Notes: a model not told the origin generated them from the letters alone. A DNA stretch of 64,000 nucleotides from Roseibium sp. (GCA_017643925.1 JAEPML010000004.1:124001-188000); one strand, 5' to 3'. Shown: positions 54,311 through 63,886, counted from the first letter of the stretch. A program made the numbers and translations.

Positions 54311-55078
54311 ATGACAGACAAGACTGCAATCATTCTGGGCGGCACATCGGGAATGGGATTGGCCACCGCACATCGGCTGGCAAAGCGTGGCGTACCACTC
54401 ATTCTCGTCGGGCGAAACGAGGACAAGCTGTCCGATGCCGGGCGCGAACTGGAAACCGGACACACCGTCACCGTGGATACCTGGCAGGCCGATATCACCC
54501 GCCAGGACGATGTTACGACCCTGATCACGCGCATCGAGGAATTCGATCAACCGATCGGTTACCTGGTAAACGCCGCCGGGTACTTCAGCCCGAAGCCATT
54601 CCTTGATCACACCGGGGAAGACTATGACCTCTATCACGCCTTCAATCGTGGCACGTTCCTTCTGACCCAGGCCGTCGCCCGCAAGATGCGTGCAGCGGGT
54701 GAAGGATCCATCGTCAATCTCGGTTCCATGTGGGCTCATCAGGCGGTCAAGGCGACCCCCTCTTCTGCCTATTCCATGGCCAAGGCCGGCCTGCACGCCA
54801 TGACTCAGCATCTCGCGATGGAGCTTGGTGATGCCGGTATTCGTGTCAATGCGGTGGCACCTGCAGTCGTCGAAACCCCGATTTACAGCGCCTTCATTCC
54901 GGAAAACGAGATTTCCATAACCCTGAAAGAGGGATTTGATGCCTTCCACCCGATCGGGCGCATCGGAAAGCCCGACGATGTGGCTGCCGCTGTCGACTTT
55001 CTCCTGTCCTCGGAAGCGGACTGGGTCACAGGCGCTATCTGGGATGTCGATGGAGGCGTCATGGCAGGCCGCAACTGA
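54311..55078 (+). CDS. Short-chain dehydrogenase/reductase
   Basis: 255 residues, classical SDR. Cofactor motif [12 protein letters not shown] (~9-20), NAAG in [10 protein letters not shown], catalytic Ser in IVNLGSMW and Tyr/Lys in SAYSMAKAG, and the end pattern DVDGGVMAG. Oxidises or reduces an alcohol/ketone with NAD(P)(H); substrate unknown. Controlled, by position and sites, through the divergent TetR protein, so it may answer a xenobiotic or ketone signal. Confidence 0.9.
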   Translation: MTDKTAIILGGTSGMGLATAHRLAKRGVPLILVGRNEDKLSDAGRELETGHTVTVDTWQADITRQDDVTTLITRIEEFDQPIGYLVNAAGYFSPKPFLDHTGEDYDLYHAFNRGTFLLTQAVARKMRAAGEGSIVNLGSMWAHQAVKATPSSAYSMAKAGLHAMTQHLAMELGDAGIRVNAVAPAVVETPIYSAFIPENEISITLKEGFDAFHPIGRIGKPDDVAAAVDFLLSSEADWVTGAIWDVDGGVMAGRN

Positions 55079-55135
55079 CGCGTCAAAGACGGGCAGGGAC
55101 GTCCGGTTTCGACCGGCGTCCTTCTCCCGGAGTTG

Positions 55136-55537
55136 TCAACGCTCCGGCACGGCCTCGACATAGAACCAGCGTCCCGCCTTCTTGCGAAACCGGCTGAGTT
55201 CGCGGTGAGTCTGCAGCTTCCCGCCCGACAGGAACTTCGCTTCGAAGAGGACCGTTCCGTCGCGATCGCCGACGCCGCCCTTGTCCGTTGCAAGCACGCT
55301 CAACCCGGCCCAGTGATTCTCTGCGGCCCACGCGGCTGTGCCGGCTTCATCGAAGCGCCCCTGAAATTTTGGCCAGAGTGTTTCTTTCAGATACGCAATG
55401 TCCTGCCGCACATAGGCGGAATAACGAGAGCGCATGAGTCCCTCTGCGGTCTCCGGCACGGCGCGCCGGTCCAGGGCAGGACCGCAGCAATTTGAGACCG
55501 ACTTCCCGCTGCCACAGGGACAAGGATCCTCGGACAT
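55136..55537 (-). CDS. YchJ family protein with SEC-C motif
   Basis: 133 residues, YchJ/UPF0225 family. It opens with CPCGSGKSVSNCCGP, the SEC-C zinc motif (CxC...CC), then PETAEGLMRSRYSAYVRQDIAYLKETL, the usual YchJ core with an NTF2-like fold. Function unknown; family members are linked to metal binding or quality control. Convergent with the SDR gene, divergent from the EEP gene. Confidence 0.9.
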   Translation of the reverse strand: MSEDPCPCGSGKSVSNCCGPALDRRAVPETAEGLMRSRYSAYVRQDIAYLKETLWPKFQGRFDEAGTAAWAAENHWAGLSVLATDKGGVGDRDGTVLFEAKFLSGGKLQTHRELSRFRKKAGRWFYVEAVPER

Positions 55538-55633
55538 CGCAATTCCCGTTTCGTTTCGGTGTCTCGCTGTCTACCACTCGGCGCGGCATATCGCTATGGT
55601 TCTTCATATACTTTTGCTGATTTGGACCGGCCG

Positions 55634-56611
55634 ATGAGACTTGCCACATTCAATATGGAATCCTACGGCTTCGACCGGTTCGAACCGGAGGCGCTGGAAC
55701 ACAGGCTGGAAGCCCTGCGCCCGAAAATCCTCGAGCTCAAGGCGGATATCCTGTGCCTGCAGGAAGTCAATGCGCAGAAGATCCGGGGGCAACGCAAGAG
55801 ACAGTTTCCGGCACTCGATCACCTGTTGAAGGACACGCCCTATCAAGACTTCTACCGGGCGACAAGCGAGCGCGAACCAGGTCTGGGCCCCGGCAACAAA
55901 CACAACCTGGTCATCCTGTCGCGCTATCCGATCAGCAAATCAGGCTGCCTCTTTCAGCATCACGCGGACCCGCCCTACTGGCGCCCGCGAACCGCTGAAC
56001 CAACTTACGATGAACCTCAGGATATCGTCTTCGAACGGCCGATCCTGATGGCGGAGATCGACATCGGCACCCCAAAGCCGCTTCACCTTTTCACGGTCCA
56101 CCTGCGCGCCCCGATCGCGGCGATGATCCGTGGTGCCAAGTTGCCGGACCGCTCCTGGAAAAGCATCTCTGCCTGGGCGGAGGGCTATCAACTGTCGGTG
56201 CTGAAGCAGACGGCACAGGCGCTGGAACTGCGTCTCGCGGTAGAGACGCTGTTCGATGCCGACGAAAAGGCCCAGATCATCCTGACCGGCGATTTCAATG
56301 CCACGGGTGAAACCGGAACTTTGCGGCTGCTGCGCGCCGACCCGGATGACACAGGATCACCCGCCTTCATGTCGAGACGCCTGTTTCAGCTGGACCGCTC
56401 CTTGCCGCAGGAAGAGCGGCAGACCGTCATCCATCGCGGCCGAGGCCAGGCACTGGATCATATTTTGGCCAGTGCCACGATGACGGACAGGACCATCGCC
56501 ATGAAGGTTTTCAATCATGACCTGCCGGACGAGGTCTACGATGCCGAGGACACCGATTATGCCGGCTCGTTTCACGCTGCCATGCTTGCCGAGTTTGACC
56601 TTGAGGTCTGA
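55634..56611 (+). CDS. Endonuclease/exonuclease/phosphatase (EEP) family protein
   Basis: 325 residues from ATG 55634. EEP fold markers: MRLATFNMESY, ILCLQEVNA (metal Glu), ILTGDFNATGETG (Asp/Asn), RGRGQALDHILAS and DTDYAGSFHAAMLAEF (a variant of the usual SDH end, with SFH). It may cut nucleic acid or hydrolyse a phosphodiester or phosphomonoester; no signal peptide. The altered last motif leaves activity open. Confidence 0.8.
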   Translation: MRLATFNMESYGFDRFEPEALEHRLEALRPKILELKADILCLQEVNAQKIRGQRKRQFPALDHLLKDTPYQDFYRATSEREPGLGPGNKHNLVILSRYPISKSGCLFQHHADPPYWRPRTAEPTYDEPQDIVFERPILMAEIDIGTPKPLHLFTVHLRAPIAAMIRGAKLPDRSWKSISAWAEGYQLSVLKQTAQALELRLAVETLFDADEKAQIILTGDFNATGETGTLRLLRADPDDTGSPAFMSRRLFQLDRSLPQEERQTVIHRGRGQALDHILASATMTDRTIAMKVFNHDLPDEVYDAEDTDYAGSFHAAMLAEFDLEV

Positions 56612-56614
56612 CGC

Positions 56615-56980
56615 CTAGGGCGCGAGGGAATTGATATAGGCAGCCAGATTGGAGATCTCGACCGTTCCCAGTGACATGTCCGGCATGCGAGGATGCGGAT
56701 TGGCCAGGAACGTCGCCAGATTGTCCTGGTTCCAGTCCGGATCGGCTGCGATGTCATAAAAGCTCGGCAGGGAAACGCTCGACGCCGTCGGCTGGTCCGA
56801 GGAAACCAGGTGGCAGGAGGAACACCACTGAAGCGCAAGGGCCTTTCCGGTCGCCGGGTCGGCCGCCTGTGCCAGACTGGTGGCAAGAAACAGTGCGGAG
56901 AAAAAAACCGCGATTGAGATCTGCACTTTAAGCAATTCGAACGCCGGGATTGATTTCGTTCCCGTCCGCATCTTGAACAT
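56615..56980 (-). CDS. Secreted small c-type cytochrome
   Basis: 121 residues from ATG 56980 with GGAGGG upstream. Signal peptide (VQISIAVFFSALFLATSLAQA) to ~residue 39, then one heme site CSSCH at ~53-57 and a distal Met in RMPDMSL. Class I cytochrome c fold, electron carrier in the periplasm. Partner unknown; the stop is 3 bases from the convergent EEP stop. Confidence 0.88.
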   Translation of the reverse strand: MFKMRTGTKSIPAFELLKVQISIAVFFSALFLATSLAQAADPATGKALALQWCSSCHLVSSDQPTASSVSLPSFYDIAADPDWNQDNLATFLANPHPRMPDMSLGTVEISNLAAYINSLAP

Positions 56981-57157
56981 TTAAGCGTCCCTCCAAACTT
57001 TAATGTCAGCGGAGAGTGTGGAGGAACTTGTCCGCCTGCACCTTGCGCTGAATCAATAAGCCAGACCCAGCACAACCATGACGCGCCTCGCCTTGATTTG
57101 CACGCTATTGTCGATCAATCTCGATACCAGCGCCCTCTAGTTGAAAAGGACCACACC

Positions 57158-58891
57158 ATGAGACCCCTGTCAAAAACAGTCTCGGCTGCTGCTTTTGTCA
57201 TGACGCTGTTCGTGTCACCGCTTTGGGCGCAAGACACACCGATCTACTCTCTGAAAGACCGGTTCCATCCTGTTACGGCCCCAAATGGAATGGTTGCCAG
57301 CCAGGAAGCCGTTGCCACGAAGGTTGGTGTCGAGATCCTGAAAAAGGGCGGCAACGCCGTGGAGGCAGCGATTGCCACCGGCTTTGCGCTGGCTGTCACG
57401 CTCCCGCGTGCCGGCAACCTGGGTGGCGGCGGATTCATGATGATCCACATGGCCGACAGCGGTGAAACCGAAGCCCTCGACTATCGTGAGATGGCACCGG
57501 CGGCCGCTTTCAAGGACATGTTCCTGGATGATGAAGGCAATCCGGACAAGCAAAAGTCACGCTATTCCGGTCTTGCGATCGGTGTCCCCGGCACTGTCGC
57601 CGGATTTGAGGCAGCCTTTGAAAAATATGCCAGCGGAAACCTGACCTGGCCGGATCTCGTGGCCCCTGCAATCGATCTTGCAGAAAATGGCATTACCGTC
57701 ACGCCCAGCCTGTCGGCCGCACTTACAAGTGCTGCGCCCCGACTGACCAGGGACCCGGCCACGGCCGCCATCTTCTACAGGCAGGGGATCGTTCCACCGG
57801 CCCCGGGCGAAATATTGAAACAGCAAGACCTCGCGTCCACGCTGCGATTGATCGCCGAACAGGGTGCAAAAGGATTTTACCAGGGTCCGGTCGCACAGAA
57901 AATTTCAGCCAAGGTCCAGGCTGCCGGTGGCGGCATGACGACGGAAGACCTGGCAAACTACAAACCCGTCTGGCGCACAGCGGTCACAGGCGACTATCGC
58001 GGATATGAAATCGCGTCGATGCCCCCACCTTCTTCCGGAGGCATCCATATCGTTCAGATCCTGAACATGCTCGAAACCTATCCACTGGACGAATTTGGTC
58101 CGAACTCCGCGGACACGATCCATGTCATGGCCGAAGCCATGCGTCGTGCCTATGCGGACCGGTCCAAGTTTCTCGGAGATCCCGACTTTGTCGAGATTCC
58201 GGCAAAAGGCCTGACGTCCGAAGACTATGCGGCTGAACTTGTCGAGACGATTTCGGTGGAGCGGGCCACGGCTTCCGAAGAAATCAGACCCGGCGCACCG
58301 CAGCCCTATGAAAGCAACGAGACCACGCATTATTCCGTCGTCGACAAGGACGGCAACGCTGTCTCGAACACCTATACGCTCAACTTTTCCTATGGCGTGG
58401 GCCTGACAGCCGACGGCACCGGAGTGCTCCTGAACAATGAACTTGACGATTTTTCCGCAAAACCGGGTGTTCCCAACGCCTATGGTCTGATCGGCGGCAC
58501 GGCAAATGCGGTCGAAGGTGGCAAACGGCCGCTGTCTTCGATGAGCCCGACACTGGTTTTCAAGGATGGTGCGTTTTACATGGCGACCGGTTCACCGGGT
58601 GGCAGCCGCATCATCACAACCACTCTTCAGATCATTCTGAATGTGGTTGACCACGGCATGAACATCGCCGAGGCGACGGCGGCGACCCGCATTCACAATC
58701 AGTGGCTGCCGGATGAAATCCGGATCGAGGAAGGCCTGTCCCCGGACACGATTGCACTTCTGGAGCAACGTGGCCACACGCTGGTCGTCAAGAATGCCAT
58801 GGGTTCCACCCAGTCGATCATGAGCATTGACGGCATTCTGGCGGGTGCCTCGGATCCGCGGCGGCCCGGCGCCCTGACCGAAGGTTACTGA
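57158..58891 (+). CDS. ggt: Gamma-glutamyltranspeptidase
   Basis: 577 residues. Periplasmic N-terminal nucleophile hydrolase that transfers or hydrolyses gamma-glutamyl groups of glutathione. Signal peptide ends at LWAQD (~24). The proenzyme cleaves itself before the first Thr of TTHYSVVD (~389), giving a large and a small subunit. LPRAGNLGGGGFMMIH binds the glutamyl group and PLSSMSPTLVFKDG is a small-subunit hallmark. ATG 57158 has AAGGA upstream. Its 3' end overlaps the convergent membrane gene by 7 bases. Confidence 0.95.
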   Translation: MRPLSKTVSAAAFVMTLFVSPLWAQDTPIYSLKDRFHPVTAPNGMVASQEAVATKVGVEILKKGGNAVEAAIATGFALAVTLPRAGNLGGGGFMMIHMADSGETEALDYREMAPAAAFKDMFLDDEGNPDKQKSRYSGLAIGVPGTVAGFEAAFEKYASGNLTWPDLVAPAIDLAENGITVTPSLSAALTSAAPRLTRDPATAAIFYRQGIVPPAPGEILKQQDLASTLRLIAEQGAKGFYQGPVAQKISAKVQAAGGGMTTEDLANYKPVWRTAVTGDYRGYEIASMPPPSSGGIHIVQILNMLETYPLDEFGPNSADTIHVMAEAMRRAYADRSKFLGDPDFVEIPAKGLTSEDYAAELVETISVERATASEEIRPGAPQPYESNETTHYSVVDKDGNAVSNTYTLNFSYGVGLTADGTGVLLNNELDDFSAKPGVPNAYGLIGGTANAVEGGKRPLSSMSPTLVFKDGAFYMATGSPGGSRIITTTLQIILNVVDHGMNIAEATAATRIHNQWLPDEIRIEEGLSPDTIALLEQRGHTLVVKNAMGSTQSIMSIDGILAGASDPRRPGALTEGY

Positions 58892-59394
58892 GCCTTCGGC
58901 GGGTAGTGCCGGTTGATCGTGCTTGGGCTGTCGAGATCCTTCAGATGCTGGAAGAAGCTCTCGGCAGCAACAGCCAGGAAAGAAATCAACAGCACGCCGA
59001 TATAGGTTGAGTGTTCCAGCAGCTCTGCCCGGTCGCCGACGATCACGTCGAAAACGGTGAAACCAAGGAAAACAATCACTGAAACGGTGATGGCAAGATC
59101 GGTGCGATAGGCCACGCCCGGTCGTCCCTGGAACAGGCGCACGGCCGCCCAGACGAAGAAGCCCGCAGCGATGAACTCAACCAAGCCTGCAAAGATCAGC
59201 GTCATCTGGACATAGGCCGCGTCGATCTGCAGTTTCTCGAAATACATCGAGAATTTTTCGACCCTGTGATTGCCCCACCAGCGGACGAAGCCGATGTCCT
59301 GGCGGGCAAAGAATTTGTCCAGGCCATTGAGAAGCCAGAAGAAGAACCAGAAGGCGATGACAACTGCAGTGATGGGTTGGCGAAGCGCGGCCAT
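58885..59394 (-). CDS. Membrane protein of unknown function (four TM segments)
   Basis: 169 residues with four hydrophobic segments (~6-25, ~62-85, ~98-120, ~127-147), N-terminal MAALRQPITAVVIAFWFFFWLLNGLDKFF. The loop after TM1 (DIGFVRWWGNHRVEKFSMYFEKL) is aromatic. Overall shape recalls small quinone- or DoxX-like four-helix membrane proteins, but I cannot assign a family. Followed by a 163-base gap before the next gene. Confidence 0.65.
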   Translation of the reverse strand: MAALRQPITAVVIAFWFFFWLLNGLDKFFARQDIGFVRWWGNHRVEKFSMYFEKLQIDAAYVQMTLIFAGLVEFIAAGFFVWAAVRLFQGRPGVAYRTDLAITVSVIVFLGFTVFDVIVGDRAELLEHSTYIGVLLISFLAVAAESFFQHLKDLDSPSTINRHYPPKAQ

Positions 59395-59557
59395 GACGAA
59401 TTACTACCGTTTTCGAACCGTTGAACGTCCGAAAACCGTAATCACAACAAATTGAAACTTGGTTACGCGACCGGTTTCCGAGCCCGCTCTTTGCAACCTT
59501 GGTTAAACAATCGCTAAGCGGCGAGATCAAGAAGGTGCGAGGAAACCAGTCTCGTGA

Positions 59558-60115
59558 TCAGGCATTGCTGTCCTTCAGCAACCTGACCAGGCTGGCAAAT
59601 TGCCGGTCCAGTTTCATGCGCTCGGAGGCCGCCATTTCCGGCCAGACAATCTGCGAGCCGACATAGGCCGCATATTCGATCATCGCGATCTCGCGGGCTT
59701 TATCTGCCGATAACCCATCCTGACGATAGAGGCCAGCAACGAATTCGGTCCGGAGCTCGTCAACTTCGCGAAGTGTCTGATGCGCAATCACGTTCGCTTG
59801 CGCAAATTGCCGGACGGCACGTTCAAGGTCGAGATCCAGATTGTTGGCGAGGGCCGACAATTGCTGCGCTCGCGACCCTTGATCGGCTTTCAGTGTTTCT
59901 TCGGCCACGTCAATCGTGTTGCGCTGTTTCCACGCTGCCATGATTGCCTCGATGAAGGCGGAGTGATCGGCGAAGTGATGGTAGAACGATCCTCGGGTCC
60001 GGTCAGCCTGCCGGCACAACGCTTCGACTGTCAGACCCGAGCCCCCTTCCCGGGCGAGCTGCGCCAGCCCGAGAGAAATCCAGTCTGTCTTGTCGAAACG
60101 CTTCCGTTTTGTCAT
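59558..60115 (-). CDS. TetR family regulator
   Basis: 185 residues from ATG 60115. HTH: ISLGLAQLAREGGSGLTVEALCRQADRTRGSFYHHFADHSAF (~13-54). The C-terminal domain is helical and rich in acidic residues. Its ATG overlaps the stop of the upstream membrane protein gene by 4 bases (ATGA), so both are made from one mRNA; a CATAC-T-GTATG palindrome stands at the start of that operon, most likely its own operator. Confidence 0.88.
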   Translation of the reverse strand: MTKRKRFDKTDWISLGLAQLAREGGSGLTVEALCRQADRTRGSFYHHFADHSAFIEAIMAAWKQRNTIDVAEETLKADQGSRAQQLSALANNLDLDLERAVRQFAQANVIAHQTLREVDELRTEFVAGLYRQDGLSADKAREIAMIEYAAYVGSQIVWPEMAASERMKLDRQFASLVRLLKDSNA

Positions 60116-60483
60116 GCAACTCCACCCACGATGCCGAGCAGGAAGATCGGCAGGAATAACCAGCCTTGCGGCATGTCCTTGTAACGCTGTTTTTTCAATG
60201 GCGGAACCGCCAGCCCAAGCAGGCAGAAGGACGCGGCAAAGAAGGTCGCAACCCAGGCAAGGTCCAGGCTCTCGGTGCGCAAGGCCGCAATGGCAAAGAG
60301 AACCGCATTCACCGCCAGCACGATCGTGACAATGTGCCAGCAATAGTAAGCGACATATTTGGGCACCGGCCTGAGATCCTTGGCCTTCAGCAAGGGCACA
60401 GCGATAACCCGTCCACCGGCAAATGTGTGCAGAAGACAGACAAGAATCGACAGCACGGCAGCGCCCGCCAGATAAAAATTCAT
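60112..60483 (-). CDS. Small membrane protein upstream of a TetR gene
   Basis: 123 residues from ATG 60483 (GGAGG upstream). Four transmembrane helices (~4-22, ~44-66, ~71-93, ~105-121). LLHTFAGGRVIAVPLL near the start and WHIVTIVLAVNAVLFAIAALR are notable. Unknown function; the coupling with the TetR gene suggests that the regulator controls it. Confidence 0.7.
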   Translation of the reverse strand: MNFYLAGAAVLSILVCLLHTFAGGRVIAVPLLKAKDLRPVPKYVAYYCWHIVTIVLAVNAVLFAIAALRTESLDLAWVATFFAASFCLLGLAVPPLKKQRYKDMPQGWLFLPIFLLGIVGGVA

Positions 60484-60498
60484 TTTTTACCTCCATAA

Positions 60499-60509
60499 CA
60501 TACTGTATG
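60499..60509. promoter_or_regulatory. CATAC-T-GTATG operator candidate of the TetR operon
   Basis: A perfect 5-base inverted repeat with one central base, just upstream of the ribosome-binding site of the membrane protein-TetR operon. CATACNGTATG sites are typical for a TetR subgroup. Confidence 0.65.
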
Positions 60510-60628
60510 GTTTGTAATATGTGCGCTTTGCTGAAGCAATGCGGCGGGCCGTCACGGCACGCGTAATCCATCACGGGGCGATGTCAGCTGTTGCCGAATT
60601 ATCGCAATTGACAGGTTGGAAAGCCAGT

Positions 60629-60652
60629 GATAGCGCTATCCAAAGCGCTTTG
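60629..60652. promoter_or_regulatory. Two abutting 12-bp palindromes, LacI-type operators
   Basis: GATAGCGCTATC (60629-60640) and CAAAGCGCTTTG (60641-60652) are both perfect palindromes with the GCGC core of LacI-family operators. TTGACA at 60608-60613 would place the -10 region inside the first palindrome, so a bound repressor would block the promoter of the ThuA-like operon. Confidence 0.65.
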
Positions 60653-60708
60653 AAGAAACATCTGGAAAGCGCGATCTCTGTCACAAATTATCAGCCGGGA
60701 GAGGCTCT

Positions 60709-61494
60709 ATGCCGATCAGAACAGTTGTCTGGGGCGAGAATGTCCACGAACAGCACAACAAAATTGTCGCTGACACCTATCCGAACGGCATGCATCAGTG
60801 CATCGCTGACACGTTGAGCACCGATCCGGAGATCGAAGCGACGACCGCCACTCTTCAGGAACCGGAACACGGCCTGACGGAGGCCCGGCTTGCCGAGACC
60901 GATGTTCTGGTCTGGTGGGGTCACGCCGCCCATGGCGACGTGGCAGACGAAGTGGTGGAGCGCGTCTGTGATGCCGTCTGGTCCGGCATGGGCATGATGT
61001 TTCTGCACTCCGCTCACTTCGCCAAGCCCTTCAAGCGCCTGATGGGAAGCCCCTGCAACCTGACCTGGCGCGAGGCAGGTGAACGCGAAAGGCTTTGGGT
61101 CACGAGCCGCAATCACCCCATCACCAGCGGGCTGCCTGACAGTTTCGAGCTGGAAATGGAAGAAATGTACGGTGAGCCCTTCGGTGTGCCGGAGCCACTT
61201 GAAACCGTCTTTATCAGCTGGTTCCAGGGCGGTGAGGTCTTTCGTTCCGGGCTGACCTACAAACGCGGCGCCGGCAACATCTTCTATTTCCGGCCCGGGC
61301 ACGAAACCTACCCGACCTACCACGATGGCAACGTCCAGACCGTTCTGAAAAACGGCGTCAAATGGGCATTCAATCCCATGGCCCGGGTTTCAGATCCCAA
61401 CGCGGCACCCAATGTTCCGGTCGATGCCGCGCCGGAGAAAATCGAGGAACGCGGACCGAAGCTTCATGCCGAGGGCGAAGAAGGGTTCCGCTAG
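60709..61494 (+). CDS. thuA: ThuA-like (trehalose utilization, class I glutamine amidotransferase fold) protein
   Basis: 261 residues. ThuA-fold: [10 protein letters not shown] at the start, [37 protein letters not shown] and [36 protein letters not shown] at the end. ThuA proteins act with a Gfo/Idh partner (ThuB) on 3-keto sugars from trehalose and similar disaccharides. The next gene, 67 bases on, is such a partner. The symbol is by family; the sugar is unproven. GGGAGAGG precedes the ATG. Confidence 0.85.
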   Translation: MPIRTVVWGENVHEQHNKIVADTYPNGMHQCIADTLSTDPEIEATTATLQEPEHGLTEARLAETDVLVWWGHAAHGDVADEVVERVCDAVWSGMGMMFLHSAHFAKPFKRLMGSPCNLTWREAGERERLWVTSRNHPITSGLPDSFELEMEEMYGEPFGVPEPLETVFISWFQGGEVFRSGLTYKRGAGNIFYFRPGHETYPTYHDGNVQTVLKNGVKWAFNPMARVSDPNAAPNVPVDAAPEKIEERGPKLHAEGEEGFR

Positions 61495-61561
61495 AACATT
61501 CGCACACACTTCAGCGAAGGGTGCCATACACCCTTCGCCAGACAGTTGCTGGAGTACCGAA

Positions 61562-62635
61562 ATGGCCAATGAAGCAACCCCGGTCCGGATCCTGATCCTC
61601 GGCACCGGCAACATGGCGCGCACGCATGTGACTGCCTTCCAGTCGATCCCCGGGGTCAGCGTCGTAGCCGGGGTCGATCAGCGCGGAGACGTTCTGGCCG
61701 ACTTTTGCCGCGAATATGACATTCCCAACGGGTTCGCGACCCTGGAAGCGGCAATCGCCTGGGGTGAATTTGATGCCGTTGCCAATGTCACACCGGACGC
61801 GGCCCATCACCCGACGACCCTGCCCCTGCTGAAAGCAGGCAAGCATGTACTGTGTGAAAAACCCCTGGCCACCAATGCCGGGGATGCAACGGAAATGGCC
61901 GAAATGGCGCGGTCAATGGGCCTCGTTGGCATGGTCAACCTGAGCTACCGGAATGTCGCGGTTCTGCAGGAGGCCGCACGCCTGGTCGCGGCGGGTGAGA
62001 TTGGCGCTCTCCGGCACTTTGAAGCCTCCTATTTGCAAAGCTGGTTGACTCAGCCGGCCTGGGGGGACTGGCGCACCGAAAGCCAGTGGCTGTGGCGCCT
62101 GTCGACCGAACACGGCTCCAAGGGAGTGCTCGGGGATGTCGGCATCCACATCTTCGACTTCGCCACCTATGCCGCAGGCAGCCCGATCCGGGATCTGTCG
62201 TGCCGCCTGAAAACCTTTCACAAGGCGGAAGGTGACCGGATCGGCGAGTATCCATTGGACGCCAATGACAGTTTCACACTGCAGGCCGAACTGGAAAACG
62301 GCGCCCTGGGCACCATCAGCGCGACCCGCTTTGCCTCCGGCCACTTGAACGATCTTCGCCTCAGGCTCTATGGCGACAAGGGCGGGCTCGAGGTGCTGTT
62401 TGAAAAGCAGGTCGAAACCCTGAGGATCTGCCGGGACCCGGACCTGAAGGAGGCCAGGTGGTCGGAACTCAAGGCACCTCCCGTTCAGACCGTCTATGAG
62501 CGCTTTGTGGAAGCAATTCAGGGCAACACGACACCGGAGCCGGACTTCGACCAGGGTCTGCGCCTGCAGGTCGCCCTTGACGCCTCTGAGGAATCCCATC
62601 TTCAGAACGGCCGCTTCCTGACACTGGCCAGCTGA
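61562..62635 (+). CDS. Gfo/Idh/MocA family oxidoreductase (ThuB-like)
   Basis: 357 residues from ATG 61562 (GGAG eight bases upstream). Rossmann start ILILGTGNMARTH (~10-22), VLCEKPLATNAGDA with the catalytic Lys, and GVLGDVGIHIFDFATYAAG with the catalytic Asp/His pair. Oxidises or reduces a sugar carbon with NAD(H). With the upstream ThuA-like gene it resembles the thuA-thuB pair for trehalose/maltitol-type disaccharides. No ABC transporter or LacI gene is in the window. Confidence 0.88.
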   Translation: MANEATPVRILILGTGNMARTHVTAFQSIPGVSVVAGVDQRGDVLADFCREYDIPNGFATLEAAIAWGEFDAVANVTPDAAHHPTTLPLLKAGKHVLCEKPLATNAGDATEMAEMARSMGLVGMVNLSYRNVAVLQEAARLVAAGEIGALRHFEASYLQSWLTQPAWGDWRTESQWLWRLSTEHGSKGVLGDVGIHIFDFATYAAGSPIRDLSCRLKTFHKAEGDRIGEYPLDANDSFTLQAELENGALGTISATRFASGHLNDLRLRLYGDKGGLEVLFEKQVETLRICRDPDLKEARWSELKAPPVQTVYERFVEAIQGNTTPEPDFDQGLRLQVALDASEESHLQNGRFLTLAS

Positions 62636-62652
62636 AAAGCCGCTAAAACGAA

Positions 62653-62685
62653 TTGCAGCGGACCTATGAAACAGGTCCGCTGCAA
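62653..62685. terminator. Perfect 13-bp hairpin after the Gfo/Idh gene
   Basis: TTGCAGCGGACCT (62653-62665) and AGGTCCGCTGCAA (62673-62685) pair without mismatch around a 7-base loop, 17 bases past the stop. No T tract follows on the plus strand (AAGTGTG); the minus side has TTCGTTTT. It may end or stabilise the 3' end of the operon. The stretch 62686-62876 shows nothing else. Confidence 0.55.
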
Positions 62686-62876
62686 AAGTGTGGGCATTGG
62701 AGGCTATGCACGGCAAAGATGACCACCCGACCTGGTCGCCCCTCTCTTTCATGCACGCAAAGGTTACAACCCGAGCTCCTGAAATAGGGTTCACACTGGT
62801 CGGTGAATTTGTTTCAATTTTAGACTAAATACGCCCCAAATCCTTCGAAGGCCCGCCATCTTGCGGATCACAAACG

Positions 62877-62908
62877 AAAAAACCAGCATCCAATGGACGC
62901 TGGTTTTT
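62877..62908 (-). terminator. Rho-independent terminator of the tRNA-Gly gene
   Basis: On the minus strand AAAAACCAGC-(11)-GCTGGTTTTTT; the stem extends inward with one mismatch (CCAGCATCC/GGACGCTGG). It lies 17 bases beyond the tRNA 3' end. T runs on both sides make it bidirectional. Confidence 0.85.
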
Positions 62909-62925
62909 GAGCCGTTCGGCTGAAT

Positions 62926-63000
62926 TGGAGCGGGCGATGGGATTCGAACCCACGACCCCAACCTTGGCAAGGTTGTGCTCTACCCCTGAGCTACACCCGC
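62926..63000 (-). tRNA. tRNA-Gly (anticodon GCC), CCA encoded
   Basis: On the minus strand GCGGGTG pairs with CGCCCGC (one G-T) as the acceptor stem, the D arm is GCTCAGGGGTAGAGC, the anticodon arm is CAACC-TTGCCAA-GGTTG with anticodon GCC, and the T arm is GTGGG-TTCGAAT-CCCAT (one G-T pair). The sequence ends TCCA, so the CCA tail is encoded. 75 bases. Confidence 0.98.
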
Positions 63001-63238
63001 ATATGTCCGGCGCGCGGTCGAAACCGCCTCTGCGTCGGTGGCGCAGTATATGGACTAAGCCGAGACGGATTGCAACAAGGAAATTGCAGAATTTTTTTTA
63101 GCAGGCTTTCTGTGGACTTTTCCTCGTAAGATTTTCGAAAAATCGCAGAAAACAGCGGCTTTTTGAGCGAGATTTGCCTTGTCGGGAAGAGCCAATTCGG
63201 GCTAGACAGCTCATGAGTTACGAATATCAGGAAAAAAA

Positions 63239-63760
63239 ATGCCGGCTACCCGCAACGATCTCATGGGCTTTTTTGACGATCTCGGTATCGAGGTTTCCAC
63301 AATCGATCACGAACCGGTTTTCACGGTTGCCGAATCCGGCGATCTGCATGAACGGATCCCGGGTGGACACACAAAAAATCTCTTCGTGAAAGACAAGAAG
63401 GGACGCCTGTTCCTGATTGTCGCCTTGCATGACGCGGAGATCGACCTGAAGAAGGTCCACCAGATCATAGGCGCGCAGGGCCGCGTATCCTTCGGCAACG
63501 CGGACCTTCTCATGGAAGTGCTTGGTGTCGAACCGGGTTCGGTAACACCGTTTTCACTGATCAATGACAGGCAGGACAATCGGGTTACACCGATCTTCGA
63601 CGCGGCGATGATGCAACACGAGACCCTGAATTATCACCCGCTCAAGAACGATGCCACGACATCGATCTCCTCGCAGAACCTGCTGAAATTCGCAAGCGCT
63701 TGCGGACATGCACACCAGGTGCTTGCTGTCAGCGAACAGGCGAAGGCAGCCGGATTGTAA
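63239..63760 (+). CDS. YbaK/ProX-type aminoacyl-tRNA deacylase
   Basis: 173 residues. INS-like trans-editing domain of the PrdX/ProX group: FDDLGIEVSTIDHEPVFTVAESGDL, then GGHTKNLFVKDKKGRLFLIVALHDAEIDLKKV with the conserved Lys, and LLMEVLGVEPGSVTPFSLINDRQDNRV. These free-standing proteins hydrolyse mis-acylated Ala-tRNA(Pro) or similar. AGGA lies 8 bases before the ATG. Followed by the thioredoxin-like gene on the same strand. The stretch 63001-63238 is non-coding leader. Confidence 0.92.
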   Translation: MPATRNDLMGFFDDLGIEVSTIDHEPVFTVAESGDLHERIPGGHTKNLFVKDKKGRLFLIVALHDAEIDLKKVHQIIGAQGRVSFGNADLLMEVLGVEPGSVTPFSLINDRQDNRVTPIFDAAMMQHETLNYHPLKNDATTSISSQNLLKFASACGHAHQVLAVSEQAKAAGL

Positions 63761-63886
63761 CTTGCGCAAGGCAGCCGTTTGAATTTCGAAGCGGCTGGCG
63801 CCATGTTATGAACCAAATCGACCCATTCTTGGACTTCATAAAGGTCTGGCGGCAAGCGCTGCGGCCAAACACCATAAGGATTGAAC

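Noticed and set aside
62926..63000. tRNA-Gly as an integration site of an island
   Set aside because: The flanks are ordinary genes and there is no integrase or partial repeat of the tRNA 3' end in the window.
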